From contig NZ_JASE01000005.1 of the NCBI RefSeq assembly GCF_000622325.1, forward strand, positions 992,001-1,056,000: 64,000 nucleotides of DNA, given 5' to 3'. The position numbers and the translations under genes were made by a program. The stretch's first letter is position 1. Each line of letters begins with the position of its first letter. Below the pieces are notes generated by a model. That model was not told where the DNA came from. It was given only the letters and a program-made list of their open reading frames with translations, and ran no database searches. Positions 1-7,788 of this stretch are shown piece after piece. The stretch comes from Sulfitobacter geojensis. GTDB lineage: Bacteria; Pseudomonadota; Alphaproteobacteria; Rhodobacterales; Rhodobacteraceae.

Positions 1-76
1 GGGTGTAATCGAAAAGGCAGTCCGGCACGCAAGAACCGGATCGCCTTCATTACTATCATTTTAGGGAGGAACCAGA

Positions 77-1798
77 ATGAACTTGCGACTTAAGGGAACC
101 ACAGCGATTGCGCTGGCGACATGTATGTTCGCCGCACCCGCCTTTGCTGACATGGATGCCGCTAAGGCATTTCTCGACAGTGAAATCGGCGATATGTCCG
201 TGCTGTCACGTGCAGATCAGGAAGCGGAACTGCAGTTTTTCGTCGACGCAGCCAAACCGTTCGAGGGTATGGAGATCAACGTTGTCTCCGAAACCATCGG
301 CACGCACACCTATGAATCCACCGTGCTTGCGCCTGCATTCGAAGCGATCACCGGCATCAAGGTCACACATGACCTGATCGGCGAAGGCGACGTTGTTGAA
401 AAGCTGCAAACACAAATGCAGTCGGGCGAAAACATCTATGACGCCTATATCAACGACTCCGACCTGATCGGTACGCACTGGCGTTACCAACAGGCGCGCA
501 ACCTGACCGACTGGATGTCCGGCGAAGGGGCGGCGGTTACAAACCCGAACCTTGATCTGGAAGATTTCATCGGCCTGTCCTTCACCACCGGCCCCGATGG
601 CAAGGTGTACCAACTGCCCGACCAGCAGTTCGCGAACCTCTACTGGTTCCGCTACGATTGGTTCAACGACGAACAGAACAAAGCGGATTTCAAAGCGAAA
701 TACGGCTACGATCTGGGTGTGCCAGTCAACTGGACGGCTTACGAGGACATTGCGGAATTCTTCACCGGCCGTGATCTGTCACGTCTTGGCGTTGAAGGCG
801 AAGTCTTTGGCAACATGGACTACGGCAAGAAAGACCCGTCACTGGGGTGGCGTTACACTGACGCGTGGCTGTCCATGGCCGGTGCCGGCGATGTGGGCGA
901 ACCCAACGGTCTGCCTGTTGACGAATGGGGCATCCGTGTGAACGAAAACTCACAGCCTGTGGGGTCCTGCGTTGCGCGCGGTGGTGCCACCAACGGACCA
1001 GCAGCTGTCTATGCTGTGACCAAGGCAATCGAATGGCTGGAAAAATACTCTCCGCCCGCCGCTGCCGGTATGACGTTCTCTGAAGCGGGCCCAATTCCTG
1101 CACAGGGTAACGTTGCACAGCAGATGTTCTGGTACACCGCATTCACTGCGGCGTCCGTAGAGCCTGATCTGCCTGTGATGAACGAAGATGGCACGCCAAA
1201 GTGGCGCATGGCACCTTCGCCACACGGTGCATACTGGACCGAAGGCACCAAGATTGGCTACCAAGATGCCGGTTCCTGGACCCTGATGAAATCAACACCT
1301 GTTGATCGCGCTCAGGCGGCCTGGCTTTATGCCCAGTTCGTGACATCGAAAACTGTCGACGTGAAGAAAAGCCATGTTGGTCTGACGTTCATTCGTGAAT
1401 CCACGATCCAGCACGAAAGCTTTACCGAGCGTGCGCCCAAACTGGGTGGTCTGGTTGAATTCTACCGTTCGCCCGCGCGCGTTCAGTGGTCGCCAACCGG
1501 CACCAACGTGCCTGACTATCCAAAGCTGGCACAGCTGTGGTGGCAGAACATTGGCGACGCGATGTCAGGTGCGAAAACACCTCAGGAAGCACTGGATTCA
1601 CTTTGCGCAGATCAGGAAAAAGTTCTGATCCGTCTGGAGCGTGCCGGTGTTCAGGGCGATATCGGTCCGAAGATGAACGAAGAAAAAGATGCCGAGTACT
1701 GGCTGTCCCAGCCCGGTTCGCCCAAAGCGAAGCTGGCGAACGAGGACGAAGAACCAGTTACGATCGCTTATGACGAGCTGATCAAATCCTGGCAGTAA
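77..1798 (+). CDS. glpV: Glycerol-type ABC transporter substrate-binding protein (GlpV-like)
   Basis: This is a 573-residue periplasmic solute-binding protein. A Sec signal peptide ends in the AFA-D region at about residue 24. From memory, the body matches the GlpV family of alphaproteobacterial glycerol importers, with stretches such as INVVSETIGTHTYES, LPDQQFANLYWFRYDW and MDYGKKDPSLGWR. At about 570 residues it is longer than ordinary sugar-binding proteins, as is usual for this family. A strong AGGGAGGA ribosome site precedes the ATG. The permease and ATPase partners (glpSTPQ) would lie upstream, outside the window. The family is well supported; glycerol as substrate is inferred from it. 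Confidence 0.85.
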   Translation: MNLRLKGTTAIALATCMFAAPAFADMDAAKAFLDSEIGDMSVLSRADQEAELQFFVDAAKPFEGMEINVVSETIGTHTYESTVLAPAFEAITGIKVTHDLIGEGDVVEKLQTQMQSGENIYDAYINDSDLIGTHWRYQQARNLTDWMSGEGAAVTNPNLDLEDFIGLSFTTGPDGKVYQLPDQQFANLYWFRYDWFNDEQNKADFKAKYGYDLGVPVNWTAYEDIAEFFTGRDLSRLGVEGEVFGNMDYGKKDPSLGWRYTDAWLSMAGAGDVGEPNGLPVDEWGIRVNENSQPVGSCVARGGATNGPAAVYAVTKAIEWLEKYSPPAAAGMTFSEAGPIPAQGNVAQQMFWYTAFTAASVEPDLPVMNEDGTPKWRMAPSPHGAYWTEGTKIGYQDAGSWTLMKSTPVDRAQAAWLYAQFVTSKTVDVKKSHVGLTFIRESTIQHESFTERAPKLGGLVEFYRSPARVQWSPTGTNVPDYPKLAQLWWQNIGDAMSGAKTPQEALDSLCADQEKVLIRLERAGVQGDIGPKMNEEKDAEYWLSQPGSPKAKLANEDEEPVTIAYDELIKSWQ

Positions 1799-1807
1799 GC
1801 CATTGAT

Positions 1808-1831
1808 CCGGGGCCAGTGCGCTGGCCCCGG
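1808..1831. terminator. Strong hairpin between convergent glpV and GlxA-type genes
   Basis: A perfect 10-bp stem (CCGGGGCCAG / CTGGCCCCGG) has a TGCG loop and starts 10 bases after the glpV stop. No clear T-run follows on either strand, so it is a terminator candidate that could serve both convergent genes rather than a classic intrinsic terminator. Confidence 0.5.
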
Positions 1832-1854
1832 GACGCCCCCCATTTCCCCAAAAT

Positions 1855-2823
1855 TTATACGTCCCCGAAGGTGGTCAGATATTCGCTGACACGCACACCA
1901 AACCGGCGTTGAAACGCCCGCTGCATCCGTTGCAGATCCCCGAAACCGCTGTCCTGTGCGACCTGTTTCAATGGCAGCTTTCCCTGCAACAATCCGCGCG
2001 CATGATCGACCCGCACCCGTTCTACAAACTGGGCAGGTGTGACTTGTAAATCCCGTTTGAAGTGCCGTGACAGGGTGCGAGCATTCATGCCCGCTGTATC
2101 CGCCAGCATTTCCAGCGACCACTCCAGGTGCGGGTGCGTCACCACTTGTTCAATCAATCGGGCCAAGGCGTCATCCGCTGAAAATTGACCGGCCAGATGG
2201 AGGGCATATTGGCTTTGACCGCCGGTGCGGCGCAGTTGCACGACCAGTTCGCGCGCCACGTCCAACGCAGCGGCTGCACCGCAATCAGCGCGGATGATCG
2301 CCAGCGCAAGGTCGATCCCGGTGACCACACCGGCAGAGGTAAAGACCCGCCTGTGCGTTGTGCAAATCCGGTCCAGATCCCACAAGACATCTGCGAATTT
2401 GCGAACATCCGCAGCGCGGGACCAATGGGTCGTGGCCGCAAGCCCGTCGAGCACCCCCGCAGCGGCAAGGACCAAGGCACCGGAGCAGACGGAGATCAAT
2501 CGACCGTCACCTTTATGTGCGGCGCGTTGCTGGACAATCCGACGTAACCTTTGATCCGGTACCAAGGCGTCCACGCCAATGCCGCCGGGGATCAACAGGT
2601 CATTGGAGGGCGAAGCGTCGTCAAGCTGTGCCTCGGCCTGCAACGTAAGTCCGCAACAGCTGCGGACCGGCTTTGCGTCAAGGGAGACATACCGCATTTT
2701 GTATTTCCGGCGGGTGTTGACGCGCGCGGTTTTAAAAGTCTGCACAGGGCCTGCAACATCCAGAAGGTTCATATTCTCGTAGAGAAGCACGTCAATATTG
2801 CGCGCTGTAACCGGGGTGTCCAT
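1855..2823 (-). CDS. GlxA-type transcriptional regulator (DJ-1/PfpI plus AraC HTH)
   Basis: This 322-residue regulator has two parts. Residues 8 to about 185 are a class I amidotransferase-like DJ-1/PfpI domain, with the nucleophile-elbow-like SVCSGALVLAAAG. Residues from about 225 to the end form an AraC-type double helix-turn-helix (TLSRHFKRDLQVTPAQFVE, then LPLKQVAQDSGFGDLQRMQR). The layout is that of GlxA/FtrA-like regulators, which usually act on a neighbouring gene. The start is divergent from an MFS transporter, with a 23-base-spaced dyad between them, so control of that transporter is likely. The ligand is unknown. Confidence 0.85.
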   Translation of the reverse strand: MDTPVTARNIDVLLYENMNLLDVAGPVQTFKTARVNTRRKYKMRYVSLDAKPVRSCCGLTLQAEAQLDDASPSNDLLIPGGIGVDALVPDQRLRRIVQQRAAHKGDGRLISVCSGALVLAAAGVLDGLAATTHWSRAADVRKFADVLWDLDRICTTHRRVFTSAGVVTGIDLALAIIRADCGAAAALDVARELVVQLRRTGGQSQYALHLAGQFSADDALARLIEQVVTHPHLEWSLEMLADTAGMNARTLSRHFKRDLQVTPAQFVERVRVDHARGLLQGKLPLKQVAQDSGFGDLQRMQRAFQRRFGVRVSEYLTTFGDV

Positions 2824-2836
2824 TTTTGACGACCTT

Positions 2837-2883
2837 TTGACATATCAGACATAATGCATCTGTTTTACATCCTGATGTGTCAA
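2837..2883. promoter_or_regulatory. Long dyad in the GlxA-type/MFS divergent region
   Basis: TTGACATATCAG (2837-2848) and CTGATGTGTCAA (2872-2883) are inverted repeats that match at 11 of 12 positions across a 23-base spacer. The dyad sits between divergent start codons at 2823 and 2907. This is the expected place for the operator of the GlxA-type regulator. The assignment is inferred from position and symmetry. Confidence 0.5.
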
Positions 2884-2906
2884 CCATTTCCGAAAGAGTT
2901 CTTCCC

Positions 2907-4094
2907 ATGTCCTCCCTGTTCTTCGCTCGAAACGGCAACTTTCTGGGGCTGCTTGCAGCCAATACAATTCTGGGTGCTGCGATGCCGATGCTGATCATCC
3001 TCGGCGGGCTGGCCGGATTGATGCTGGCCCCGAGCACGGCGCTTGCGACCTTGCCTGCGTCACTTCAGACATTGGCCGGCCTGTTTGCTGCGGCACCTTT
3101 CTCCTTGTTGATGGGCCGGCTTGGCCGGAAGGCGGGGTTTGTCATTGGTGTTGCAGCAGCGATCATCGGTGCATTGGTGGGCTTCTGGGCGATGCTCACC
3201 GGCAGTTTTTTTCTGCTCTGCCTCGCGCATCTGGCTTTGGGGGCGGCACTCGCCTGTTTCCAGTTCTTTCGCTTCGCGGCGGCAGAGGTGGTCAGCCCCG
3301 AATGGCAGCCGGTGGCGATTTCGCTGATGTTGACCTCTGGGTTGGTGGCGGCCTTTGGCGGACCGCAGGTATTTATCATTGCCAAAGATGCTTTTGCCCC
3401 TGTGCCCTTGGCGGGCGCCTACGTGGCGATTGCCGTCGTTTCCGTGATCGGGCTGCTGCCGCTTGCCTTGGTGCGTATGCCGAAAACCACGCCTCCGACC
3501 AAACAGGGGTTTCGCGACCGCTTGGCCTCGCTTTGCGTGTTGCGGCGGGGGCCGGTGCGCAAGGCTGTGGCCATTGGCGCGGTATCGCAGGGGATCATGG
3601 TGTTTCTGATGATCCCCACGCCGCTGGCGATGGTGGGCTGCGGGTTTAGCGAGGCCACGTCAGGCGATGTGATCCGTTGGCATGTGGTGGCCATGTTCGC
3701 CCCCAGCTTTTTCACGGGTTTCCTGATCAAGCGCTATGGCACCCAACACATCGCGCTTGGGGGGCTGGCCTTGCTGATCCTCTCTGCGCTTGTAGCTTTG
3801 AGCGGCCTTTCAGGCGGGCACTTTTACATCTCGCTCATCCTGTTGGGGCTTGGGTGGAACTTTGGCTTTATTGGCGCGACGAATATGTTGACCCGTGCCG
3901 TGAGCGAAGCGGAAAGACCCGTGGTGCAGGGGGCCAACGACACGGTGGTCGCGCTGGCCTCGACAATCTGTGCCTTTGCGGCAGGGGCAATCGTAGCCGG
4001 ATACGGCTGGACGGTTCTGGCTGTGGTGGCGCTGATCGTTCTTGTGGTCGCCTTGGGGGCGCTTGCCATGCCGGCCCGTCAAGCCGCCGTCTGA
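2907..4094 (+). CDS. MFS family transporter
   Basis: This is a 395-residue, very hydrophobic protein with about 12 predicted membrane segments. It has a typical MFS loop between helices 2 and 3 (SLLMGRLGRKAG at about residues 65-77). The chosen ATG follows a purine-rich AAAGAG; an in-frame ATG at 2877 would add ten residues but lies inside the presumed operator region. It is probably an efflux or uptake permease controlled by the divergent GlxA-type regulator. Its substrate cannot be read from the sequence. Confidence 0.8.
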   Translation: MSSLFFARNGNFLGLLAANTILGAAMPMLIILGGLAGLMLAPSTALATLPASLQTLAGLFAAAPFSLLMGRLGRKAGFVIGVAAAIIGALVGFWAMLTGSFFLLCLAHLALGAALACFQFFRFAAAEVVSPEWQPVAISLMLTSGLVAAFGGPQVFIIAKDAFAPVPLAGAYVAIAVVSVIGLLPLALVRMPKTTPPTKQGFRDRLASLCVLRRGPVRKAVAIGAVSQGIMVFLMIPTPLAMVGCGFSEATSGDVIRWHVVAMFAPSFFTGFLIKRYGTQHIALGGLALLILSALVALSGLSGGHFYISLILLGLGWNFGFIGATNMLTRAVSEAERPVVQGANDTVVALASTICAFAAGAIVAGYGWTVLAVVALIVLVVALGALAMPARQAAV

Positions 4095-4115
4095 TCAGCC
4101 GCACAACCATATCCC

Positions 4116-4160
4116 TTGCCCCACCATCCTGTTTCCTTCATATTCAAATAATAGAATTAT
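4116..4160 (+). promoter_or_regulatory. Promoter with SoxR-type operator before the MBL pair
   Basis: A plausible promoter has -35 TTGCCC (4116-4121), a 17-base spacer and -10 CATATT (4139-4144). It overlaps the 19-base element ATTCAAATAATAGAATTAT at 4142-4160. That element matches the soxW/soxX intergenic element at 16 of 19 positions and the soxS/soxV element at 13 of 19. A GGAGG ribosome site follows at 4162. SoxR binding is inferred from similarity, not shown. Confidence 0.55.
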
Positions 4161-4175
4161 TGGAGGGGTGTCGGG

Positions 4176-5096
4176 ATGGCGGTTTCAAGACGAAAGTTTC
4201 TTGCAGGGGCGGCAGGCATGGTGGCTGGTCAAAGCCTGATGATGATGCCCGCGCCGGCCCATGCGCGGATTGCATTGGGTGATATCCAGCTTGACGTGGT
4301 CAGCGACGGCTCGCTCACTTTGCCGGGCGGCTTTATCTTTGACCCGATGCCGCAAGCCGAACTGTTGCCGATCCTTGAAAACCTTGGCCAATCGGCAGAG
4401 GTGCTGACCCCGCCGTGCAACGTCACGCTGATGCGCCAAGGGGAGCGGGTCGTGCTTTTCGACGTTGGATCTGGACCGGATTTCGCGCCGACTGCCGGTG
4501 ACTTGCTGGCCTCGCTCGAGGCGCTGGATGTTGCGCCTGACGATGTGACCGACGTTGTATTCACCCATGCCCATCCCGACCACCTGTGGGGTGTGCTGGA
4601 TGATTTTGACGATCCGTTGTTTTCACAGGCCCGCTATATGATCGGACAGGCCGAGTGGGACTATTGGACCAACCCCAACACGGTCGATCAGATCGGCGAT
4701 GCGCGGGCGTCTTTTGCCGTCGGGGCCAAACGCCGGCTTGATATGATCGCGCAGCAGATCACGTTTTTCACGGATGGGGCGGAGATCCTGCCCGGCGTCG
4801 CGGCCCGCGCCTGCTTTGGCCACACGCCCGGTCATATGGCTTTTGAGGTGCGGCAGGGGAGCGAAGCGGTGATGATTTTGGGTGACAGCATCGGCAATGA
4901 TCACATCGCTTTCGCACGGCCCCAGTGGCATTCCGGATCAGACCAGGACCCCGAAACCGCAGCGCAGACACGGCTGTCCCTGATGGATCAGCTGTCGCAT
5001 GAACAGACCCGCGTGATCGGGTATCACCTGACCGGAAACGGTGTGGGGTATGTCGATAAAACATCAACCGGCTATGCCTTTGTGAAGGAGGGATAA
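4176..5096 (+). CDS. Tat-exported MBL-fold hydrolase, SoxG-like
   Basis: This is a 306-residue metallo-beta-lactamase-fold protein. The N-terminus is a twin-arginine signal (SRRKFLAGAAG ... APAHA), which implies export in folded, metal-loaded form. The metal-site motifs are intact: THAHPDHLWG at about residues 129-138, FGHTPGH, ILGDS and GYHLTG. Only 2 bases separate it from the next MBL gene, so they form one unit. Paracoccus sox loci carry two such genes (soxG, soxH) of similar size near soxF. Placement beside the sox cluster and the SoxR-type operator upstream support that equivalence. The substrate is unknown. Confidence 0.75.
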   Translation: MAVSRRKFLAGAAGMVAGQSLMMMPAPAHARIALGDIQLDVVSDGSLTLPGGFIFDPMPQAELLPILENLGQSAEVLTPPCNVTLMRQGERVVLFDVGSGPDFAPTAGDLLASLEALDVAPDDVTDVVFTHAHPDHLWGVLDDFDDPLFSQARYMIGQAEWDYWTNPNTVDQIGDARASFAVGAKRRLDMIAQQITFFTDGAEILPGVAARACFGHTPGHMAFEVRQGSEAVMILGDSIGNDHIAFARPQWHSGSDQDPETAAQTRLSLMDQLSHEQTRVIGYHLTGNGVGYVDKTSTGYAFVKEG

Positions 5097-5098
5097 CC

Positions 5099-6043
5099 AT
5101 GCGACTGCTTGCCCTGATCTGTTCTTTGATCGCTCTACCAGCCTTGGCCAGCGAAGATATAGCGGATCAATATCCCGCTTCACTGCTCTATTCCAAACCG
5201 GTCGAAGTGATCCCGCATGTCTTTTCCGCCATCGGGGCCACCGCGCCGCCCACGTATGAGAATGCGGGTCATAACAATAACCTGAGCTTTATCATCACGG
5301 GTGACGGTGTGGTCGTGGTGAATGGGGGCGGGTCGTATTTGCTCGCCAAAGCGCTGCATGAGGAAATCAAAACCATGACCGACCAGCCGGTCAAACTGGT
5401 GTTCAATGAAAACGGTCAGGGCCACGCTATGCTGGGCAATTCTTACTGGGCAGAGCAGGGTGTGGAAATCGTGGCTCATGTGGAAGCTGCGGAAGAGTTC
5501 GAGGCGCAGGGCGGTCAATCGCTGCGCGCGGCGCAGGCCCGCCTCAAGGAACGTGCCGATCAGACCACCGTGGTGCTGCCGACAAAAACCTTTGATGATC
5601 GGTATGTTGTCGAAATGGGGGGGATGCAGATCGAAGCGCGCTACCTTGGCCCCGCGCACAGCCCCGGCGATATTGTGATCTGGTTGCCGCAGCAAAGCCT
5701 CGTGATTTCCGGCGATATGGCATTCCACGAACGCATGTTGCCAATCTTTGAGCACACGATGACGGCTGATTGGGTCGAGACTTGGGAGACAGCGTTCGAA
5801 CCTCTCGAAGCCACCTATGTCATCCCCGGCCACGGCCATCCCACCAACATGGATCAAGTGCGCCGCTATACCCGCGACTATCTGGTCTATCTGCGCGGGA
5901 AAGTCGGCGCGCATCTGGAAGAGGGCGGCGATCTGGCCGATGCGTTCTATGTCGACCAGACGCCTTACGCGCATCTCGATACATTCGAGGAACTGGCAAC
6001 CAAAAACGCCGGCCGCGTCTATGAGCAGATGGAGTTCGAATAG
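5099..6043 (+). CDS. Exported MBL-fold protein with altered metal site, SoxH-like
   Basis: This 314-residue MBL-fold protein has a Sec signal peptide (LLALICSLIALPALAS). The usual HxHxDH zinc motif is replaced: the segment VKLVFNENGQGHAMLGNSYW aligns with the consensus so that the three His and the Asp read N, Q, A and H. Downstream metal residues persist (AHSPGD, ISGDM, IPGHGHPT). One metal may be lost or differently bound. It lies 2 bases after the SoxG-like gene, in the same transcript. Its length is close to Paracoccus SoxH. The MBL fold is well supported and the sox role is inferred. Confidence 0.7.
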   Translation: MRLLALICSLIALPALASEDIADQYPASLLYSKPVEVIPHVFSAIGATAPPTYENAGHNNNLSFIITGDGVVVVNGGGSYLLAKALHEEIKTMTDQPVKLVFNENGQGHAMLGNSYWAEQGVEIVAHVEAAEEFEAQGGQSLRAAQARLKERADQTTVVLPTKTFDDRYVVEMGGMQIEARYLGPAHSPGDIVIWLPQQSLVISGDMAFHERMLPIFEHTMTADWVETWETAFEPLEATYVIPGHGHPTNMDQVRRYTRDYLVYLRGKVGAHLEEGGDLADAFYVDQTPYAHLDTFEELATKNAGRVYEQMEFE

Positions 6044-6054
6044 CGCGGGTCGCC

Positions 6055-6067
6055 ATGAACCGTTCAT
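6055..6067. promoter_or_regulatory. Perfect 13-bp palindrome upstream of soxT-like gene
   Basis: ATGAACCGTTCAT is a perfect odd palindrome 12 bases after the SoxH-like stop and 122 bases before the YeeE-type start. It contains TTCAT half-sites like those in the sox intergenic regions but is shorter than the 19-base element there. It is only a candidate operator. Confidence 0.25.
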
Positions 6068-6189
6068 CAGGATGAGCACCCGCGCAAACCACTGACCAGC
6101 GCCCATGGGCGAGGGCGTGTTGATCTGCGTCAAAGCGTTTGATGGGCGGCAAGGGTAAGGATTTGCAACCCCAGCGGAGCGTAGGTGCC

Positions 6190-7266
6190 ATGGAAAATCT
6201 GATTGATCGTTTCGGTGATGGGGCTGTCGTGTTCGCGCTGGCCCTGTTCATCGGCATGGTGTTCGGGGCGGCCGCACAGCATTCGCGGTTCTGTTTGCGG
6301 GCGGCCACGGTCGAGTTTTCTCACAACATCTGGGGGCCGCGACTTGGCATCTGGCTGGTCGCCTTCAGTGCGGCGGTCTTTACGGTGCAAGGTGCCATCG
6401 CCACGGGGTATCTGGATGTTTCAAACGCCCGCCAGATTGCAGCACAGGGCAGCTTGTCCGGCGCGATCCTAGGCGGGCTTATGTTCGGCTCCGGCATGAT
6501 CCTCGCGCGGGGGTGCGCCAGCCGATTGCTGGTTTTGTCGGCCACGGGCAACCTGCGGGCCATTGTCACCGGACTGGTGCTGACCCTAACAGCACAGGCG
6601 TCCTTGCGCGGGGTTCTGTCGCCCTTGCGCGAAAGCCTAGGCGGGATCTGGGCAATCAGTGGTGGCCCGTCGCGTGACCTGCTGGCGCACATCGGCATTC
6701 TGCCGCGCACGGTTGCTTTGATCGCGGGGGGCTGTCTGGTGGTGGCCGTCGCCTTTGCACTTTACCGCGGAAACGCCAAAAGCCGGACGGGCGCCGCCGT
6801 GATTGTCGGCGCAACGATTGCGGCCGGTTGGGTGGCCACCTATGCGGTTGCGCAGAATTCGTTTGAGGTGGTGGCGATTTCATCCATCACCTTTACCGGC
6901 CCTTCGGCGGATACTTTGATGGGGTTCGTCAATGAACGCCAATTACCGCTGAGCTTTGGTTCCGGCCTCGTGCCCGGTGTCTTTCTGGGTGCGCTGCTGA
7001 TGGCCGTGATCACAGGGGAGGCCCGCATACAACGCTTTGAGGCGCAGATGCCGATGGAACGGTATCTGGTGGGGGGCGTCCTGATGGGGTTCGGCAGCAT
7101 GTTGGCCGGCGGCTGCGCTGTAGGCGCAGGCATGACGGGGGGCGCGATATTCGCCCTGACCGCGTGGCTGGCGCTTTTGTCTATGTGGGTCGGGGCGGTC
7201 GCCACCCAGCTTGTCGCGGACGCCCGCGCCGGGGCAGGGGCGGCGGCCCCGCGCCCGCAGTCCTGA
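6190..7266 (+). CDS. YeeE/YedE (SoxT-type) sulfur-compound transporter
   Basis: This 358-residue membrane protein has about nine or more hydrophobic segments. It carries the three cysteine motifs of YeeE/YedE proteins: HSRFCLRAA near residue 37, LARGCASR near residue 110 and AGGCAVGAG near residue 305. In YeeE these cysteines pass thiosulfate through the membrane. The ATG at 6190 has a GGAG site 10 bases upstream; an in-frame ATG at 6139 lacks one. It follows the SoxG/SoxH-like pair on the same strand and converges on the DUF302 gene. Import of thiosulfate or a related sulfur compound is likely; transport versus signalling is not resolved. Confidence 0.8.
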   Translation: MENLIDRFGDGAVVFALALFIGMVFGAAAQHSRFCLRAATVEFSHNIWGPRLGIWLVAFSAAVFTVQGAIATGYLDVSNARQIAAQGSLSGAILGGLMFGSGMILARGCASRLLVLSATGNLRAIVTGLVLTLTAQASLRGVLSPLRESLGGIWAISGGPSRDLLAHIGILPRTVALIAGGCLVVAVAFALYRGNAKSRTGAAVIVGATIAAGWVATYAVAQNSFEVVAISSITFTGPSADTLMGFVNERQLPLSFGSGLVPGVFLGALLMAVITGEARIQRFEAQMPMERYLVGGVLMGFGSMLAGGCAVGAGMTGGAIFALTAWLALLSMWVGAVATQLVADARAGAGAAAPRPQS

Positions 7267-7269
7267 TCG

Positions 7270-7707
7270 CTAGTTTCCGATCGCTTCCTGTGCGATTTCA
7301 TCCAGCAGGGCCTGAACCTCTTGCATCGCGCCTTCAGGATAGTTGCGATAACCGACCATAACCTTGCCTTCCCGTTCCGCGACAAAAATGCCGTAGGGGC
7401 AGTGGGCAATGTTCATCGGATCGGCTTCCATGACTTTGCGCGACAGAACCGCAGAGCAGAACACAAAGATATCTGCCGCTTCAAACAGTTTCACATCGCT
7501 GCCGACGTCCCCTGCGGTGCGGTTCAGCATCTCGCCGGTGTGACTGACATAATCAATGACCAGCCCCTTACCGACAATCGCGCTTTCCACACTGAAAGTC
7601 GCATCATCAAAACTGCCGTCAAAGTCATAAACGGTCGCGCCGTCTTGCGCTGCTGCAAATCCTGCGCTGATCAGGGCCAGCACGCCACCCAGTAGAAGTG
7701 ATTTCAT
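7270..7707 (-). CDS. Exported DUF302 domain protein
   Basis: This 145-residue protein has a signal peptide (LLLGGVLALISAGFAAAQ) followed by a DUF302-type domain. It keeps the family's late block, HCPYGIFVAEREGKVMVGYRNYP at about residues 101-123 (given here only to locate it). An AAGGAG site precedes the ATG. It lies 81 bases downstream of soxF on the same strand, so it may be the last gene of the soxBCDEF transcript. DUF302 proteins have no settled function, and two cysteines (in VFCS and HCPY) may be relevant in a sulfur context. Confidence 0.75.
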   Translation of the reverse strand: MKSLLLGGVLALISAGFAAAQDGATVYDFDGSFDDATFSVESAIVGKGLVIDYVSHTGEMLNRTAGDVGSDVKLFEAADIFVFCSAVLSRKVMEADPMNIAHCPYGIFVAEREGKVMVGYRNYPEGAMQEVQALLDEIAQEAIGN

Positions 7708-7788
7708 GTCATCGTCTCCTTATGTGTGAACCTTAGCGCGATAATGGCGCTGCGGGGTTGATCCGTGTCAAATCCGCAGCACCTTTCG

